From the NCBI RefSeq assembly GCF_028686475.1, contig NZ_JAQUCA010000005.1, positions 62,001-126,000 of the forward strand: a stretch of DNA of 64,000 bases, given 5' to 3'. The notes beneath the pieces are model-generated. The model was not told the DNA's origin. It did no database searches and saw nothing but the letters and a program-made list of their open reading frames with translations. Shown here one piece after another: positions 29,001-38,735 of this stretch (within the stretch, counting starts at the first letter, position 1; each line of letters begins with the position of its first letter). Both the position numbers and the translations under genes were made by a program. The stretch is from Giesbergeria sp. (GTDB lineage: Bacteria; Pseudomonadota; Gammaproteobacteria; Burkholderiales; Burkholderiaceae_C).

Positions 29001-29448
29001 TGCGCGCTACCGTTTGCAATTTGCGGTACATGTTTTAGACCGGGCCAGCGGCCAAGTGCTAGAGCGGCGCACTGGCTCGCAAGGCGGCAGCGGCGGCGAG
29101 AAAGAAATCATTGCCAGCTATGTACTGACCGCCTCGCTCAGCTACGCGCTGTGCCCACCGGGGCGCCAGCATCCCCTGTTTGCCAGCATCGTGCTGGATG
29201 AAGCCTTCTCTAAAAGCTCGCAGGCGGTGGCAGCGCGCATCATTCAGGCACTGCACGAGTTTGGCCTGCACGCCCTGTTTGTCACGCCCAACAAAGAACT
29301 ACGCCTACTGCGCGACCATACGCGCTCTGCCGTGGTGGTGCATCGGCGCGGCGCACAGGCCAGCTTAACCTGCCTCAGTTGGCAAGAATTAGAAGCCCAC
29401 GCACGCCAACGCCAAGCCGACCCAGCAGGTGAGGTGCCGCCTGCATGA
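26059..29448 (+). CDS. jetC: Wadjet defence protein JetC (SMC/MukB-like ATPase)
   Basis: A 1129-residue SMC-like ATPase that drives DNA loop extrusion. Walker A GPTGSGKTT is at residues 49-57. Long Gln/Glu/Leu-rich coiled-coil arms (about 270-470 and 640-950) flank a hinge-like globular region (about 475-630). The ABC signature SGGEKE is near 1013, and Walker B with catalytic Glu (SIVLDEAFSKSS) is near 1043. All ATPase motifs are intact. It overlaps jetB and jetD by ATGA junctions. Confidence 0.95.
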   Translation: MTASPTSPSANASTPQHGYHVQELHLYNWGAFAGRHQARLDNGNTAIIGPTGSGKTTLMDALMTLLCQNPRYNLASTGGHESDRDLVSYVRGATGPGHAGPDSEHLARSGRCVTAIAARLVRGGNDDNHTKHSTAASPSVLLGGLFWFDGSSSSASDLQKRWFFAQGAGHDMDIWLEEHHSGGARALGRLEKNTDRLQIFNSKSAYLARLQRFFEVGPNAFTLLNRAAGLKQLNSIDEIFRELVLDDESAFDDALQVVSSFDELASIHAELELANRQYLALLPLRELAEKERQQQRQLQELHTLQTALPAWFAHQGQQLWQQRSAQLDAQLKPLQAQLTEAQSALGQARAEEQLHLEAYLRTGGSDIQSLQDSIAALGQVLSQRQKMLADYQKLARNLALAWPADGLCNAALLSTHQSQAVSALQQLNAQQEAQKAATEEAVTQERNAHAQLERLKAERQTVQQRPGSNVPPEFQQFRAALAEQLQLSPEALPFVAELVEVRKDQAAWRGAIERALGSQRLRILVPASAMRAALAWVNQRQHRLHVRLLEVQEQPVVTFWPDGFCQKLNLKPQPYQNALRKLLSELDRHCVASAEALHQTPHAMTAQGLMSGKALHFDKQDQKRLDQDWMTGFDNTDLLTQLAQHITQAQEHWQTLVQQKQAALQAADSADNQRRLWHSLQTLRFDELDVASIQTQRQQQQQRLEALLAPQSDTAQAQKRWEAATAHREQVDALVRQSLQQQSTLQKDQAQATKKQADYQTRLASLSAPSTLPDLPTQAQRLSLTLPVLDCEQLDRQELQVREALGIKLEKQTKQHNQLQNDITRQMGKAQKEDRGALVEQTEDLIALPHYLERLRVLEQEALPDKRQRFQDYLNTASEQGVSTLLNGIEAQVAEITERLDALNQTLQRVDFQPGRYLQLAPQTVVHQSLQTLNQAMAQLRVERLRDDNGHSHYVALRAMVELLREHANNRRTKAAQALLDARYRLQFAVHVLDRASGQVLERRTGSQGGSGGEKEIIASYVLTASLSYALCPPGRQHPLFASIVLDEAFSKSSQAVAARIIQALHEFGLHALFVTPNKELRLLRDHTRSAVVVHRRGAQASLTCLSWQELEAHARQRQADPAGEVPPA

Positions 29449-30659
29449 AATCCCCCCAGCAACTGGCCGTGCAGTTGGCGCGCCAATGGCAAAGCAGCCA
29501 CTGGCGCGCGCAGCACCTGTTGCCCGGCACGGGCGCTTGGCCTTTGCGTTTGGCGATTGGTGTCCCAGATGCCCAAACCTTTCGCCACGCGGGCAGCGCA
29601 TTGCGTGAACACCTGCAACAATGGCAAGCCCTGCACCCAACCGGCCCCGGCAGCGTGCAATGGGAGGCGCGTAGCTACCGTGGCGCACTCACAGCACTGG
29701 AGGTGCCCACACACTGGGTATTGTCGCGGCCATCGGAGTACCTTGCAGCCATCTGCCAATTTGCCGCGCCCCAGCATACCGAGATTGCCGCCGATTACCA
29801 TGCTCTGGCCCAGGTGTTGCCACAAGTGGACGAGCAATTTCATGGCCTGCTGCTGCGACGGCTCACGCTGTGGCGGCATTTGCCCATCGAGCAAGTGATG
29901 ATGGCCACCCGCATGGCCTTGCAACTAGAACCGGGCTGTGCTGGCGGCAAACCGCTGCGCCTGCTGGCGCTGGCGGGCAACGACAGCAAATTTTTTGAGC
30001 GCCACCACAGCCTGCTCAAAGCCTTGTTGGACGTGCGCTTTGCTGGCGAAGTCAGTCAGCAAGGGCTGAACGCTTTTTTGGGGGCCAGCCCCGAGGGGGA
30101 ACATTGGGTCTTGGTGGCCCCCCTCAATGAGGGCTTACTGCCATTTCGCCGCCAGCGCGTCACCACCACCGAGCTACAAACGACCGCCTTGCCCTGCCAG
30201 CGCATCTTATTGGTAGAAAATGAACGCAGTTTGCACCAGTTGCCCATGCCCGTGCCGGGCACCATCGCCATCTTGGGCAGTGGCCTCAACTTGAGTTGGC
30301 TGGCGGCACCGTGGCTGCAACAACGCCAAGTCGCTTATTGGGGCGATTTGGACACTTGGGGATTGGCCATGTTGGGCATCGCCCGCCAACAATTGCCGCA
30401 ATTACAGCCCCTGCTGATGGATGCAGCCTGCTTTGAGGCCCATGCCCATTTGGCGGTACCAGAACCCGTCCATGCCACCGATTTGGCCCCCAACGCCCTA
30501 CCGGCAGCACAAGCCCAGTTGCTGCACCATCTGCGTAGCCTCAAAAAGGGGCGACTAGAGCAAGAATTTTTGCCCGCCCCTGTCGTGGCTGCCGCGATAG
30601 AACAATGGTGCCAAGAACCGTTCTTAGGCCAAGGCAACGCCTTTTTTCCAGCAAAATAG
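29445..30659 (+). CDS. jetD: Wadjet defence protein JetD (DUF3322 + DUF2220, Toprim nuclease)
   Basis: A 404-residue nuclease subunit. The N-terminal DUF3322 region is followed by a DUF2220 Toprim-like domain with catalytic Glu in RILLVENE and the DxD motif in YWGDLDTWG, then EQEFLPAPVV near the C terminus. In characterised Wadjet systems JetD cuts the DNA held by the stalled JetABC motor, and so destroys small circular plasmids. The active-site residues are all present. It starts inside the jetC stop. dcd begins 42 bases later with its own AGGA box. Confidence 0.93.
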   Translation: MKSPQQLAVQLARQWQSSHWRAQHLLPGTGAWPLRLAIGVPDAQTFRHAGSALREHLQQWQALHPTGPGSVQWEARSYRGALTALEVPTHWVLSRPSEYLAAICQFAAPQHTEIAADYHALAQVLPQVDEQFHGLLLRRLTLWRHLPIEQVMMATRMALQLEPGCAGGKPLRLLALAGNDSKFFERHHSLLKALLDVRFAGEVSQQGLNAFLGASPEGEHWVLVAPLNEGLLPFRRQRVTTTELQTTALPCQRILLVENERSLHQLPMPVPGTIAILGSGLNLSWLAAPWLQQRQVAYWGDLDTWGLAMLGIARQQLPQLQPLLMDAACFEAHAHLAVPEPVHATDLAPNALPAAQAQLLHHLRSLKKGRLEQEFLPAPVVAAAIEQWCQEPFLGQGNAFFPAK

Positions 30660-30701
30660 CACCCTTGCCCACACTACCGGCATTTTTATAGGACACAATC
30701 C

Positions 30702-31274
30702 ATGAGCATCAAAAGCGACCGATGGATACGCCGCATGGCAGCCGAGTACGGCATGATTTCCCCCTTTGAACCCGGCCAAGTACGCCAAGTCGATGGCCAA
30801 AAAGTCATCAGCTACGGCACCAGCAGCTACGGTTACGACATCCGCTGCGCGCCAGAATTTAAGGTATTTACCAACATCCACAGCACCGTGGTGGACCCCA
30901 AAAACTTCGACGAAAAAAGTTTTGTCGATTTTTATGGCGATTCTTGCATCATCCCGCCCAACAGTTTTGCCTTGGCGCGCACGATGGAATACTTCCGCAT
31001 TCCGCGCAATGTACTCACGGTGTGCTTGGGTAAAAGCACTTATGCCCGTTGCGGCATCATCGTCAACGTGACGCCCTTCGAGCCGGAATGGGAAGGCTAC
31101 GTGACGCTGGAATTTAGCAACACCACGCCCTTACCTGCCAAAATTTACGCTGGCGAAGGTTGCGCCCAAGTGCTGTTTTTTGAAAGCGACAAAGACGACG
31201 TGTGCGAAATCAGCTACAAAGACCGGGGCGGTAAATACCAAGGCCAGCATGGCGTGACGCTGCCGCGCGCCTAA
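30702..31274 (+). CDS. dcd: dCTP deaminase
   Basis: A 190-residue homotrimeric enzyme that deaminates dCTP to dUTP for thymidylate synthesis. Motifs are [27 protein letters not shown] with the conserved Ser and Arg, and [16 protein letters not shown] with the catalytic Glu. Length is normal. It follows jetD on the same strand; this is a housekeeping gene with no known link to Wadjet. Confidence 0.97.
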   Translation: MSIKSDRWIRRMAAEYGMISPFEPGQVRQVDGQKVISYGTSSYGYDIRCAPEFKVFTNIHSTVVDPKNFDEKSFVDFYGDSCIIPPNSFALARTMEYFRIPRNVLTVCLGKSTYARCGIIVNVTPFEPEWEGYVTLEFSNTTPLPAKIYAGEGCAQVLFFESDKDDVCEISYKDRGGKYQGQHGVTLPRA

Positions 31275-31305
31275 TCCTGCCCCTAGCCACCACCGGAGAA
31301 ACTGC

Positions 31306-32196
31306 ATGAAATGGGAAGGCAACCGCCAGTCAGACAATGTCGAAGACCGCCGTGGTACTGACTCCGGCGGCGGTAGCCAGCCAGTGCTGGGTGGGCGCAA
31401 AATTGGCCTAGGCACTATCGTGATTGCCCTGCTGGCAAGCTGGTTGCTGGGCATCAACCCACTCACGGTGCTGGGCGTACTCAGTGGTGGCGGCCACCCA
31501 CCAGCACAGGTACAACCACACGCACCCACGGCACACCGCCCACCCGCCGACGACCGCATGGCCCAATTTGTCTCTACCGTGCTGGCCGACACCGAAGATG
31601 TCTGGAAAGACCAGTTTCGCCAAGGTAGCGGTGCGGCTTATCAAGAGCCAACGCTGGTGCTGTTTCGTGGCGCTACCGGCACCGCTTGCGGCACCGGTCA
31701 AGCAGCAATGGGGCCGTTTTATTGCCCGGCAGACCAAAAAGTCTATATTGACTTGGGTTTTTACGAAACCCTCAAGCGCGATTTGGGCGCACCCGGCGAG
31801 TTCGCCCAAGCCTACGTTATAGCCCACGAAGTCGGCCACCACGTGCAACACTTGTTGGGCATCAGCGACCAAGTGGACCGCCAACGCGGGCGCGTCAGTC
31901 AAGTGCAATACAACCAACTTTCGGTGCGCCTAGAGTTGCAAGCCGACTGCTTTGCTGGCGTTTGGGCGCACCATGCCCACGCCTCAAGGCAAATTTTGGA
32001 GCAAGGCGACATCGAAGCCGCCATGAACGCCGCTGCCAAAATTGGCGACGATGCGCTGCAACAACGCAGCCAAGGCCGGGTGGTGCCTGACAGCTTTACC
32101 CACGGCAGCAGCGCCCAACGTGTGCGCTGGTTTGAGCTGGGCCTAAAAAAGGGGAATGTGCAAGCTTGCGACACTTTTTCAGCGCGTAGCCTCTAA
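31306..32196 (+). CDS. Neutral zinc metallopeptidase, YpfJ family
   Basis: A 296-residue protein of the YpfJ/KPN_02809 family. It starts with the family-typical MKWEGNRQSDNVEDRRG, has one membrane helix near residues 35-55, a Pro/His-rich linker, and a domain with the zinc motif HEVGHH in VIAHEVGHHVQHLLG. LQADCFAGVWAHHA carries the family's conserved acidic region. Substrates are unknown. The domain should face the periplasm. Confidence 0.92.
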   Translation: MKWEGNRQSDNVEDRRGTDSGGGSQPVLGGRKIGLGTIVIALLASWLLGINPLTVLGVLSGGGHPPAQVQPHAPTAHRPPADDRMAQFVSTVLADTEDVWKDQFRQGSGAAYQEPTLVLFRGATGTACGTGQAAMGPFYCPADQKVYIDLGFYETLKRDLGAPGEFAQAYVIAHEVGHHVQHLLGISDQVDRQRGRVSQVQYNQLSVRLELQADCFAGVWAHHAHASRQILEQGDIEAAMNAAAKIGDDALQQRSQGRVVPDSFTHGSSAQRVRWFELGLKKGNVQACDTFSARSL

Positions 32197-32238
32197 GCTA
32201 TACCGTTTTGGCGGCGCTGGTGCGACAATTGCACACCA

Positions 32239-33729
32239 ATGACAAGTTCCTTCTCTAATTTATCGCTGGCCGAGCCGCTGGCGCGTGCCGTGGCCGAAAT
32301 GGGCTACGAGTCCATGACCCCCATTCAGGCCCAAGCCATCCCGGTGGTACTCACGGGGCAAGACGTGATGGGGGCCGCCCAAACCGGCACTGGCAAAACC
32401 GCCGCGTTCTCGTTGCCACTGCTGCAACGCCTAATGCAGCACGAAAACGCCTCCACCTCGCCAGCCCGCCACCCGGTGCGCGCCTTGGTGCTGCTACCCA
32501 CGCGCGAGCTGGCCGACCAAGTCGCCCAGCAAATCGCCCTGTACGCCAAATACACCAAACTGCGTAGCGCCGTGGTGTTTGGTGGCATGGACATGAAACC
32601 CCAAACGCTGGAGCTGAAAAAAGGCGTAGAAGTGCTGGTAGCCACACCGGGCCGCCTGCTCGACCATATCGAGGCCAAAAATACCGTCCTCAACCAAGTA
32701 GAGTATGTGGTGCTGGACGAGGCCGACCGCATGTTAGACATCGGCTTTTTGCCCGATTTGCAACGCATCCTCAGCTACCTGCCCAAACAGCGCACTACCT
32801 TGTTGTTTAGTGCCACCTTCTCGCCCGAAATCAAGCGCTTGGGCAATAGCTACTTGCAAAACCCCGTCACCATCGAAGTGGCCCGCTCCAACGCTACCGC
32901 CTCCACGGTAGAGCAGCGCTTTTATAGCGCCACCGACGAGGACAAGCGCCGCGTCATCCACCAAGTGCTAAAAAACCGGGGTATCAAGCAGGCGTTTATT
33001 TTCGTCAATAGCAAATTGGGCTGTGGCCGTTTGGCACGCAGCCTAGAGCGCGAGGGCCTCAAAACCACCGCCCTGCACGGTGATAAAAGCCAAGACGAAC
33101 GCCTCAAGGCCCTAGAAGCCTTCAAACAGGGCGAGGTAGATTTACTGGTCTGTACCGATGTGGCCGCGCGCGGTCTGGACATCAAAGACGTGCCCGCTGT
33201 GTTCAACTTTGATGTGCCCTTCAACGCCGAAGACTACGTACACCGCATTGGCCGCACGGGCCGTGCAGGCGCTTCGGGCTTGGCCGTCACCTTGGTATCG
33301 GGCAGTGATGCCCGCTTGGTGGCCGACATTGAAAAACTGCTCAACACCAAGCTCAAGGTAGAGACTCTGCCGCTAGACGAAGTAGCCTCCGAGCGCAGCC
33401 GTTACAGCGAAGCCCGCCCCGAAGGTCGCTACGAGCGCTATGAACGTCCCGAACGCTTTGACCGTGCAGCAGCCCGTCCGATGCAGCGCGGCGGTTTTCG
33501 GCCCGCCATGCCCTCGCGCGACCCATTTTTTGACAAGCCCTACGAGGCCCCAGCCACTGCTGCCGTGCCCTCTTGGGACTCGGTCAGCCCCAACCCGGCG
33601 GCGCGTGGCGGCCTCTTGGGCAATATCAAACCCCGGCGCAAACTGGCGGCTTTGTTCAAGCCCAGCGAGCCAAGGGCAGCACCGGCAGCCGCAACAGCGG
33701 CCACCACCCAGCCCGAAATAAGCGCCTAA
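32239..33729 (+). CDS. rhlE: DEAD-box RNA helicase, RhlE type
   Basis: A 496-residue ATP-dependent RNA helicase. Q motif in MTPIQAQAIPV, motif I AQTGTGKTAAF, Ia PTRELA, II DEAD in VLDEADRMLDIGF, III SAT in LFSATFS, V ARGLDI and VI HRIGRTGRAG are all present. A basic, Arg/Tyr/Pro-rich tail of about 120 residues (RYERYERPERFDR) is likely an RNA-binding extension. The family helps ribosome assembly and RNA turnover. RhlE rather than DeaD or SrmB is inferred from overall pattern. Confidence 0.92.
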   Translation: MTSSFSNLSLAEPLARAVAEMGYESMTPIQAQAIPVVLTGQDVMGAAQTGTGKTAAFSLPLLQRLMQHENASTSPARHPVRALVLLPTRELADQVAQQIALYAKYTKLRSAVVFGGMDMKPQTLELKKGVEVLVATPGRLLDHIEAKNTVLNQVEYVVLDEADRMLDIGFLPDLQRILSYLPKQRTTLLFSATFSPEIKRLGNSYLQNPVTIEVARSNATASTVEQRFYSATDEDKRRVIHQVLKNRGIKQAFIFVNSKLGCGRLARSLEREGLKTTALHGDKSQDERLKALEAFKQGEVDLLVCTDVAARGLDIKDVPAVFNFDVPFNAEDYVHRIGRTGRAGASGLAVTLVSGSDARLVADIEKLLNTKLKVETLPLDEVASERSRYSEARPEGRYERYERPERFDRAAARPMQRGGFRPAMPSRDPFFDKPYEAPATAAVPSWDSVSPNPAARGGLLGNIKPRRKLAALFKPSEPRAAPAAATAATTQPEISA

Positions 33730-33737
33730 AGCGCCCT

Positions 33738-34580
33738 TCAGCCCGGCTTTTGCGCCTGTGGGCAGCGCACTTGCAGCAGTTCGCGCTCGGCCAAGCTATT
33801 GCCAAAGCGCACTGCACTCAGGCAACCCCCCCAGACGCAGCCGGTATCCAGCGCCAGCACGTCGGGCCGGTTGAGCCAGCCCAGCGTGGACCAGTGGCCA
33901 AACGCCACCAACTGGCCCGCACTGCGCCGCCCCGGCACCTCAAACCACGGCAGCAGGCCCGGCGGCGTGGCGGTGGCGCTTTCGGTGCTGGCAAAGTCCA
34001 TCACCCCGACGGCAGAACAGAAGCGCAGGCGCGTCAGGGCATTGACGACGATACGCCATCGGTCCATGCCTTGCAGTTGGTAGCTCCAGTGGTCTGGGGC
34101 GTTGCCGTACATCTGGCGCAAAAACAGCGGCAAATCACGGCTAGACAATACCATTTGCACCTCTTGGGCCAAGGCCAAGGTTTGCGCCACATCCCACTGG
34201 GGCAACACCCCAGCATGGACCATCAGCATAGACTGGCCACCATGCTCTAGCGTGCGCGCCAGCGGTTGCTGGCGCAACCAATCAAGCAACACCATGCGGT
34301 CAGGAGCTTGCAGCACCGGGGCCAAGGTGTCGCGCACTGATGGCTTGCGCGCTCCGTGGGCCACGGCCAACAGGTGCAGGTCGTGGTTGCCGAGCAGGCT
34401 GAGGATGGCCCCATCAGCGGCCCAGCAACGGCGCAGCACCTGCACCGAAGCTGGCCCCCGGTTGACCAAATCACCCAGCAGATAAACCGTATCTCGACTC
34501 GGAGAGAAATCTATCTGCTCTAACAAGCGTTGCAGTGCTTCATCACAGCCCTGCACATCGCCAATACAGTAAATGGCCAT
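33738..34580 (-). CDS. apaH: Symmetrical bis(5'-nucleosyl)-tetraphosphatase
   Basis: A 280-residue metallophosphatase that splits Ap4A into two ADP. The metal-binding blocks GDVQGCDEALQRLL, GDLVNRGPAS and GNHDLHLLAVA are intact, and MVHAGVLPQWD carries a later histidine. It lies 15 bases behind the acyl-CoA ligase gene and converges on the rhlE gene with 8 bases between stops. Confidence 0.96.
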   Translation of the reverse strand: MAIYCIGDVQGCDEALQRLLEQIDFSPSRDTVYLLGDLVNRGPASVQVLRRCWAADGAILSLLGNHDLHLLAVAHGARKPSVRDTLAPVLQAPDRMVLLDWLRQQPLARTLEHGGQSMLMVHAGVLPQWDVAQTLALAQEVQMVLSSRDLPLFLRQMYGNAPDHWSYQLQGMDRWRIVVNALTRLRFCSAVGVMDFASTESATATPPGLLPWFEVPGRRSAGQLVAFGHWSTLGWLNRPDVLALDTGCVWGGCLSAVRFGNSLAERELLQVRCPQAQKPG

Positions 34581-34595
34581 GACGTTGCACTGCGC

Positions 34596-36242
34596 TTAGA
34601 CGTTGATGGCGCTTTGCGAGCCAGCTTGTTGGCGCAGGGCAAATTTTTGAATTTTGCCGGTACTGGTTTTGGGCACTTCGCCAAAAATCACATGGCGTGG
34701 CACCTTAAAACCGGCCAAATGCAGCTTGCAGTGCGCCACAATGTCTTCAACCGTGGTTTGTGCGCCCAGTTTCAGCTCAATAAAGGCGCAGGGGGTTTCG
34801 CCCCATTTGGGGTCAGGCTTGGCGACTACCGCAGCGGCCAGCACATCGGGGTGGCGATAGAGTACGTCTTCTACTTCGATCGATGAGATGTTCTCGCCGC
34901 CCGAGATGATGATGTCTTTGCTGCGGTCTTTGATTTTGATGTAGCCATCGGGGTATTGCACCGCCAAATCGCCGCTGTGGAACCAGCCGCCCGCAAAGGC
35001 TTCTTCGGTGGCTTTGGGGTTTTTCAGGTAGCCTTTCATGGCGATGTTGCCCCGGAACATGATTTCGCCCATCGTCTCGCCATCGTGTGGCACGGGCTGC
35101 ATGGTTTCTGGATTGAGCACCATTGCAGCGCGTTGCAGGTGGTAGCGCACCCCTTGGCGGGCATTGAGGCGCGCGCGTTCACCAATATCGAGGGCGTTCC
35201 AATCGTCGTGTTTGGCGCAGACGGTAGCCGGGCCGTACACCTCGGTCAGGCCATAGACATGGGTCAGGTCAAAGCCCATTTTCTCCATGCCTTCAATCAT
35301 AGATGCGGGGGGTGCAGCACCGGCCACCATCGTTTTGACTCCGGCAGGGATGCCTTCTTTCATGGCGGCAGGGGCATTCACCAGCAGGCTCTGCACAATC
35401 GGGGCACCGCAATAGTGCGTCACACCGTGGTTGCGAATCGCATCAAAAATCGACTGGGCATCGACACGGCGCAGGCAGACGTTCACGCCAGCACGGGCTG
35501 CCACCGTCCAAGGGAAGCACCAGCCATTGCAGTGGAACATGGGCAGCGTCCACAGATAAACGGCGTGTTTGGGCATATCCCATTCCAGCACATTGGAGAT
35601 AGCGTTTAACGCCGCGCCCCGGTGGTGATACACCACGCCTTTGGGGTTGCCGGTGGTGCCGCTGGTGTAGTTCAGGGCAATGGCATCCCATTCATCGCTG
35701 GGCAGTTCCCAAGCAAACTGGGCATCGCCACTGGCCACAAATTCTTCGTAGGTGGTGCTGCCTAAGCGTTGCGCTGCTGGGCCATACAGGGCATCTTCCA
35801 CGTCAATCAGCAACAGCGGCGTTTGGCTTTGGCGCAAGGGCAGTGCTTTGGCCACCACGGTAGAAAATTCGGGGTCCACAATCAGCGCTTTGGCCTCGCC
35901 GTGGTCCAGCATAAAGGCGATGGCTTCGGGGTCAAGGCGGGTGTTCAGGGTATTGAGCACCGCCCCGGCCATCGGAATACCAAAGTGGGCTTCTACCATC
36001 GGGGGGGTGTTGGGCAGCATCACGGCCACGGTGTCATTTTTACCAATGCCTGCACGCTGCAAAGCACTGGCCAATTGGCGGCAGCGGCTATAAGTTTGGC
36101 CCCAAGTTTGACGCAACTCGCCATGCACAATCGCCAGCCGCTCCGAGTACACCTCGGCGGTGCGCTCGATAAAGCCCAAGGGCGACAGCGGGGCAAAGTT
36201 GGCAGGGTTGCGTGGCAGGTCTTGCTCGTAGATGGATGTCAT
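34596..36242 (-). CDS. Acyl-CoA synthetase (AMP-forming fatty-acid or alkanoate CoA ligase)
   Basis: A 548-residue ANL-superfamily ligase that activates a carboxylic acid through an acyl-adenylate. The phosphate-binding loop [12 protein letters not shown] is at residues 192-203. Further motifs are [35 protein letters not shown] and the catalytic Lys in [11 protein letters not shown] near residue 530. It resembles medium-chain/AlkK- or DmdB-type ligases; chain length cannot be told from sequence alone. It is divergent from parC with 126 bases between starts. Confidence 0.92.
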   Translation of the reverse strand: MTSIYEQDLPRNPANFAPLSPLGFIERTAEVYSERLAIVHGELRQTWGQTYSRCRQLASALQRAGIGKNDTVAVMLPNTPPMVEAHFGIPMAGAVLNTLNTRLDPEAIAFMLDHGEAKALIVDPEFSTVVAKALPLRQSQTPLLLIDVEDALYGPAAQRLGSTTYEEFVASGDAQFAWELPSDEWDAIALNYTSGTTGNPKGVVYHHRGAALNAISNVLEWDMPKHAVYLWTLPMFHCNGWCFPWTVAARAGVNVCLRRVDAQSIFDAIRNHGVTHYCGAPIVQSLLVNAPAAMKEGIPAGVKTMVAGAAPPASMIEGMEKMGFDLTHVYGLTEVYGPATVCAKHDDWNALDIGERARLNARQGVRYHLQRAAMVLNPETMQPVPHDGETMGEIMFRGNIAMKGYLKNPKATEEAFAGGWFHSGDLAVQYPDGYIKIKDRSKDIIISGGENISSIEVEDVLYRHPDVLAAAVVAKPDPKWGETPCAFIELKLGAQTTVEDIVAHCKLHLAGFKVPRHVIFGEVPKTSTGKIQKFALRQQAGSQSAINV

Positions 36243-36368
36243 AAAAAAAATCGTTCAGACAAAAAACGCCTGGCAGCGCCACGGCGACGGAGAGTAAACC
36301 AGTTTACGCCCAATAGCTGGCCACACGGAAGCAGCAAGCACTGGGCCTATCGGGGGACAATAGCGACC

Positions 36369-38705
36369 ATGAGCACTGATTTCTTGATTCCTTCCGATGA
36401 TTCTCTGGCAACCACACCCGTGGCCGACCCCGAAAGCCTAGGCGGTTACGCCCAACGCGCCTATCTGGAATATGCTTTAAGCGTAGTCAAAGGCCGGGCC
36501 TTGCCCGATGTGTGCGATGGCCTCAAGCCGGTGCAGCGGCGTATTTTGTACGCGATGGACCGCATGGGCCTGAGCTACTCTGGCCCCAACGGCAATATTG
36601 CCCCCAAGCCCGTCAAAAGCGCACGGGTGGTGGGCGATGTGCTGGGGCGTTTTCACCCGCATGGCGACCAATCGGCCTACGATGCCTTGGTCCGCATGGC
36701 GCAAAATTTTGCCCAACGCTATCCGCTGATTGACGGCCAAGGCAATTTTGGCAGCCGCGATGGCGATGGTGCCGCCGCGATGCGCTACACCGAAGCGCGC
36801 TTGTCCAAAATTAGCCGTTTGCTGTTGGATGAAATGGACGAAGGCACCGCCGATTTCATCCCGAATTACGATGGCTCTACCGTCGAGCCAAGCCAGTTGC
36901 CCGCACGGCTCCCGTTCTCTTTGCTGAATGGGGCCAGTGGCATTGCCGTGGGTTTGGCGACCGAAATTCCGAGCCACAACCTGCGCGAAGTAGCCGATGC
37001 TTGTGTGGCGCTGGTGAAAAACCCACAACTCTCGGCAGAAGAATTGCAAGCACTGATTCCCGGCCCCGATTACCCCGGCGGCGGCCAAATCATCAGCAGC
37101 GCCAGTGATATTGCCGAAGCCTACCGCACCGGGCGCGGCAGCCTGAAAGTGCGGGCGCGCTGGAAAATTGAAGACTTGGCACGCGGCCAGTGGCAATTGG
37201 TAGTCACAGAGTTGCCACCCGGTGTCAGCACGCAAAAGGTGCTGGAAGAAATTGAAGAACTGACCAACCCCAAGGTCAAAACCGGTAAAAAAGCCCTGAG
37301 CCAAGAACAAACCCAGCTCAAGGCCAGCCTGTTGGCGGTGCTGGATGTGGTGCGCGATGAATCGAGCAAAGAAGCGGCCGTGCGCTTGGTGTTTGAGCCA
37401 AAAACTGGCAAAACACCGCAAGCAGAACTCATCACGGCTTTGTTAGCCCACACCAGCTTAGAGACTTCCGCCCCCATCAACCTGACGATGGTCGGCTTGG
37501 ATGGCAAACCAGTGCAAAAGTCCTTGCGCTGCATGTTGGAAGAGTGGATACGCTTTCGCCAAACCACCATCAACCGCCGCAGTCGGCATCGACTGAACAA
37601 GGTACTGGACCGCATCCATATTTTGGAAGGGCGGCATGTGGTGCTGCTGCACATCGACGAGGTGATAGGCATCATCCGCACATCGGACGAACCCAAACCC
37701 GCCCTGATAGCCCGCTTTGCCCTGAGCGAGCGCCAAGCGGACGATATCTTGGAAATCCGCCTGCGCCAATTGGCCCGGCTGGAAGCCCTGAAAATTGAGC
37801 AAGAGTTGCAAGAACTGCGCGACAGCCAAGGCAAGCTGGAAGATATTTTGGGTAACCCGGCCAGCTTGCGCCGCCTGATGGTGCGCGAGATTGAGCAAGA
37901 TGCCAAACAATTTGCCGACGAGCGCCGCACCCTGATCCAAGCCGAGAAAAAAGCCGTGGTCGAGGTCAAAGTGGTCGATGAACCCGTCACGGTGGTGGTG
38001 TCAGAAAAAGGCTGGGTACGCACACGCAACGGGCACGGCCACGAAGTGGGCAGTTTGGCCTTTAAGGCCGGTGATGCCCTGCTGGCGACCTTTGAATGCC
38101 GCACGGTGGATACGCTGGTGCTGTTCGGTAACAATGGCCGGGTCTATTCAGTGCCTGTGGCCCAACTGCCGGGCGGGCGCCGCGATGGCCAACCAGTCAC
38201 CACGCTGATTGAGTTAGAAGCCGGAACCCAGATTGCCCATTACTTTGCTGGCCCCGCCTCCACACAACTGCTATTGAGCAGCAGTGGCGGCTATGGCTTT
38301 TTAGCCCAAATAGACAACTTGGTGGCACGCAACAAGGGCGGCAAAGCCTTTATCACCTTGGCCGACCAGGAGACCGTATGCCCACCTGCACTGGTGGCAG
38401 AAGCCACCCATGTGGCTTGTGTGTCCGCCAACGGGCGCTTGCTCACCTTTGAACTGTCCGAACTCAAAACCCTAGAACGCGGTGGGCGTGGCCTGATGCT
38501 GCTGGCCTTAGAAGCCCCCGACCGTTTGGTAGGTGCTGCCGCTTACAGCCGCAGCGTGCGTATCATGGGCGTAGGCCGGGGCAGCAAGCCGCGTGAAGAG
38601 CTACTGGAATGGCGCAGCCTGCACAATGCCCAAGCCCCACGCGGACGCAAAGGCAAAGAAGTCAATTTTGGCTTCAAGCCAGCCAGCGTTTTGCGCCACC
38701 AATAA
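36369..38705 (+). CDS. parC: DNA topoisomerase IV subunit A
   Basis: A 778-residue type IIA topoisomerase subunit that breaks and rejoins DNA to unlink daughter chromosomes. The N-terminal block [20 protein letters not shown], the [12 protein letters not shown] region and active-site Tyr140 in [11 protein letters not shown] are clear, and the coiled-coil gate and C-terminal beta-pinwheel follow. At the position of E. coli ParC Ser80, the site most tied to quinolone binding, this protein has Gln101, and Asp105 replaces Glu84. The start at 36369 matches the family. A longer open frame extends upstream but overlaps the divergent ligase gene. Confidence 0.96.
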   Translation: MSTDFLIPSDDSLATTPVADPESLGGYAQRAYLEYALSVVKGRALPDVCDGLKPVQRRILYAMDRMGLSYSGPNGNIAPKPVKSARVVGDVLGRFHPHGDQSAYDALVRMAQNFAQRYPLIDGQGNFGSRDGDGAAAMRYTEARLSKISRLLLDEMDEGTADFIPNYDGSTVEPSQLPARLPFSLLNGASGIAVGLATEIPSHNLREVADACVALVKNPQLSAEELQALIPGPDYPGGGQIISSASDIAEAYRTGRGSLKVRARWKIEDLARGQWQLVVTELPPGVSTQKVLEEIEELTNPKVKTGKKALSQEQTQLKASLLAVLDVVRDESSKEAAVRLVFEPKTGKTPQAELITALLAHTSLETSAPINLTMVGLDGKPVQKSLRCMLEEWIRFRQTTINRRSRHRLNKVLDRIHILEGRHVVLLHIDEVIGIIRTSDEPKPALIARFALSERQADDILEIRLRQLARLEALKIEQELQELRDSQGKLEDILGNPASLRRLMVREIEQDAKQFADERRTLIQAEKKAVVEVKVVDEPVTVVVSEKGWVRTRNGHGHEVGSLAFKAGDALLATFECRTVDTLVLFGNNGRVYSVPVAQLPGGRRDGQPVTTLIELEAGTQIAHYFAGPASTQLLLSSSGGYGFLAQIDNLVARNKGGKAFITLADQETVCPPALVAEATHVACVSANGRLLTFELSELKTLERGGRGLMLLALEAPDRLVGAAAYSRSVRIMGVGRGSKPREELLEWRSLHNAQAPRGRKGKEVNFGFKPASVLRHQ

Positions 38706-38735
38706 GCCATGCCAATCGCTACGCAAGGAGACAAC

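Noticed and set aside
36477-37421. Open frame of about 314 codons antisense to parC
   Set aside because: Shadow of the parC reading frame; parC motifs are complete.
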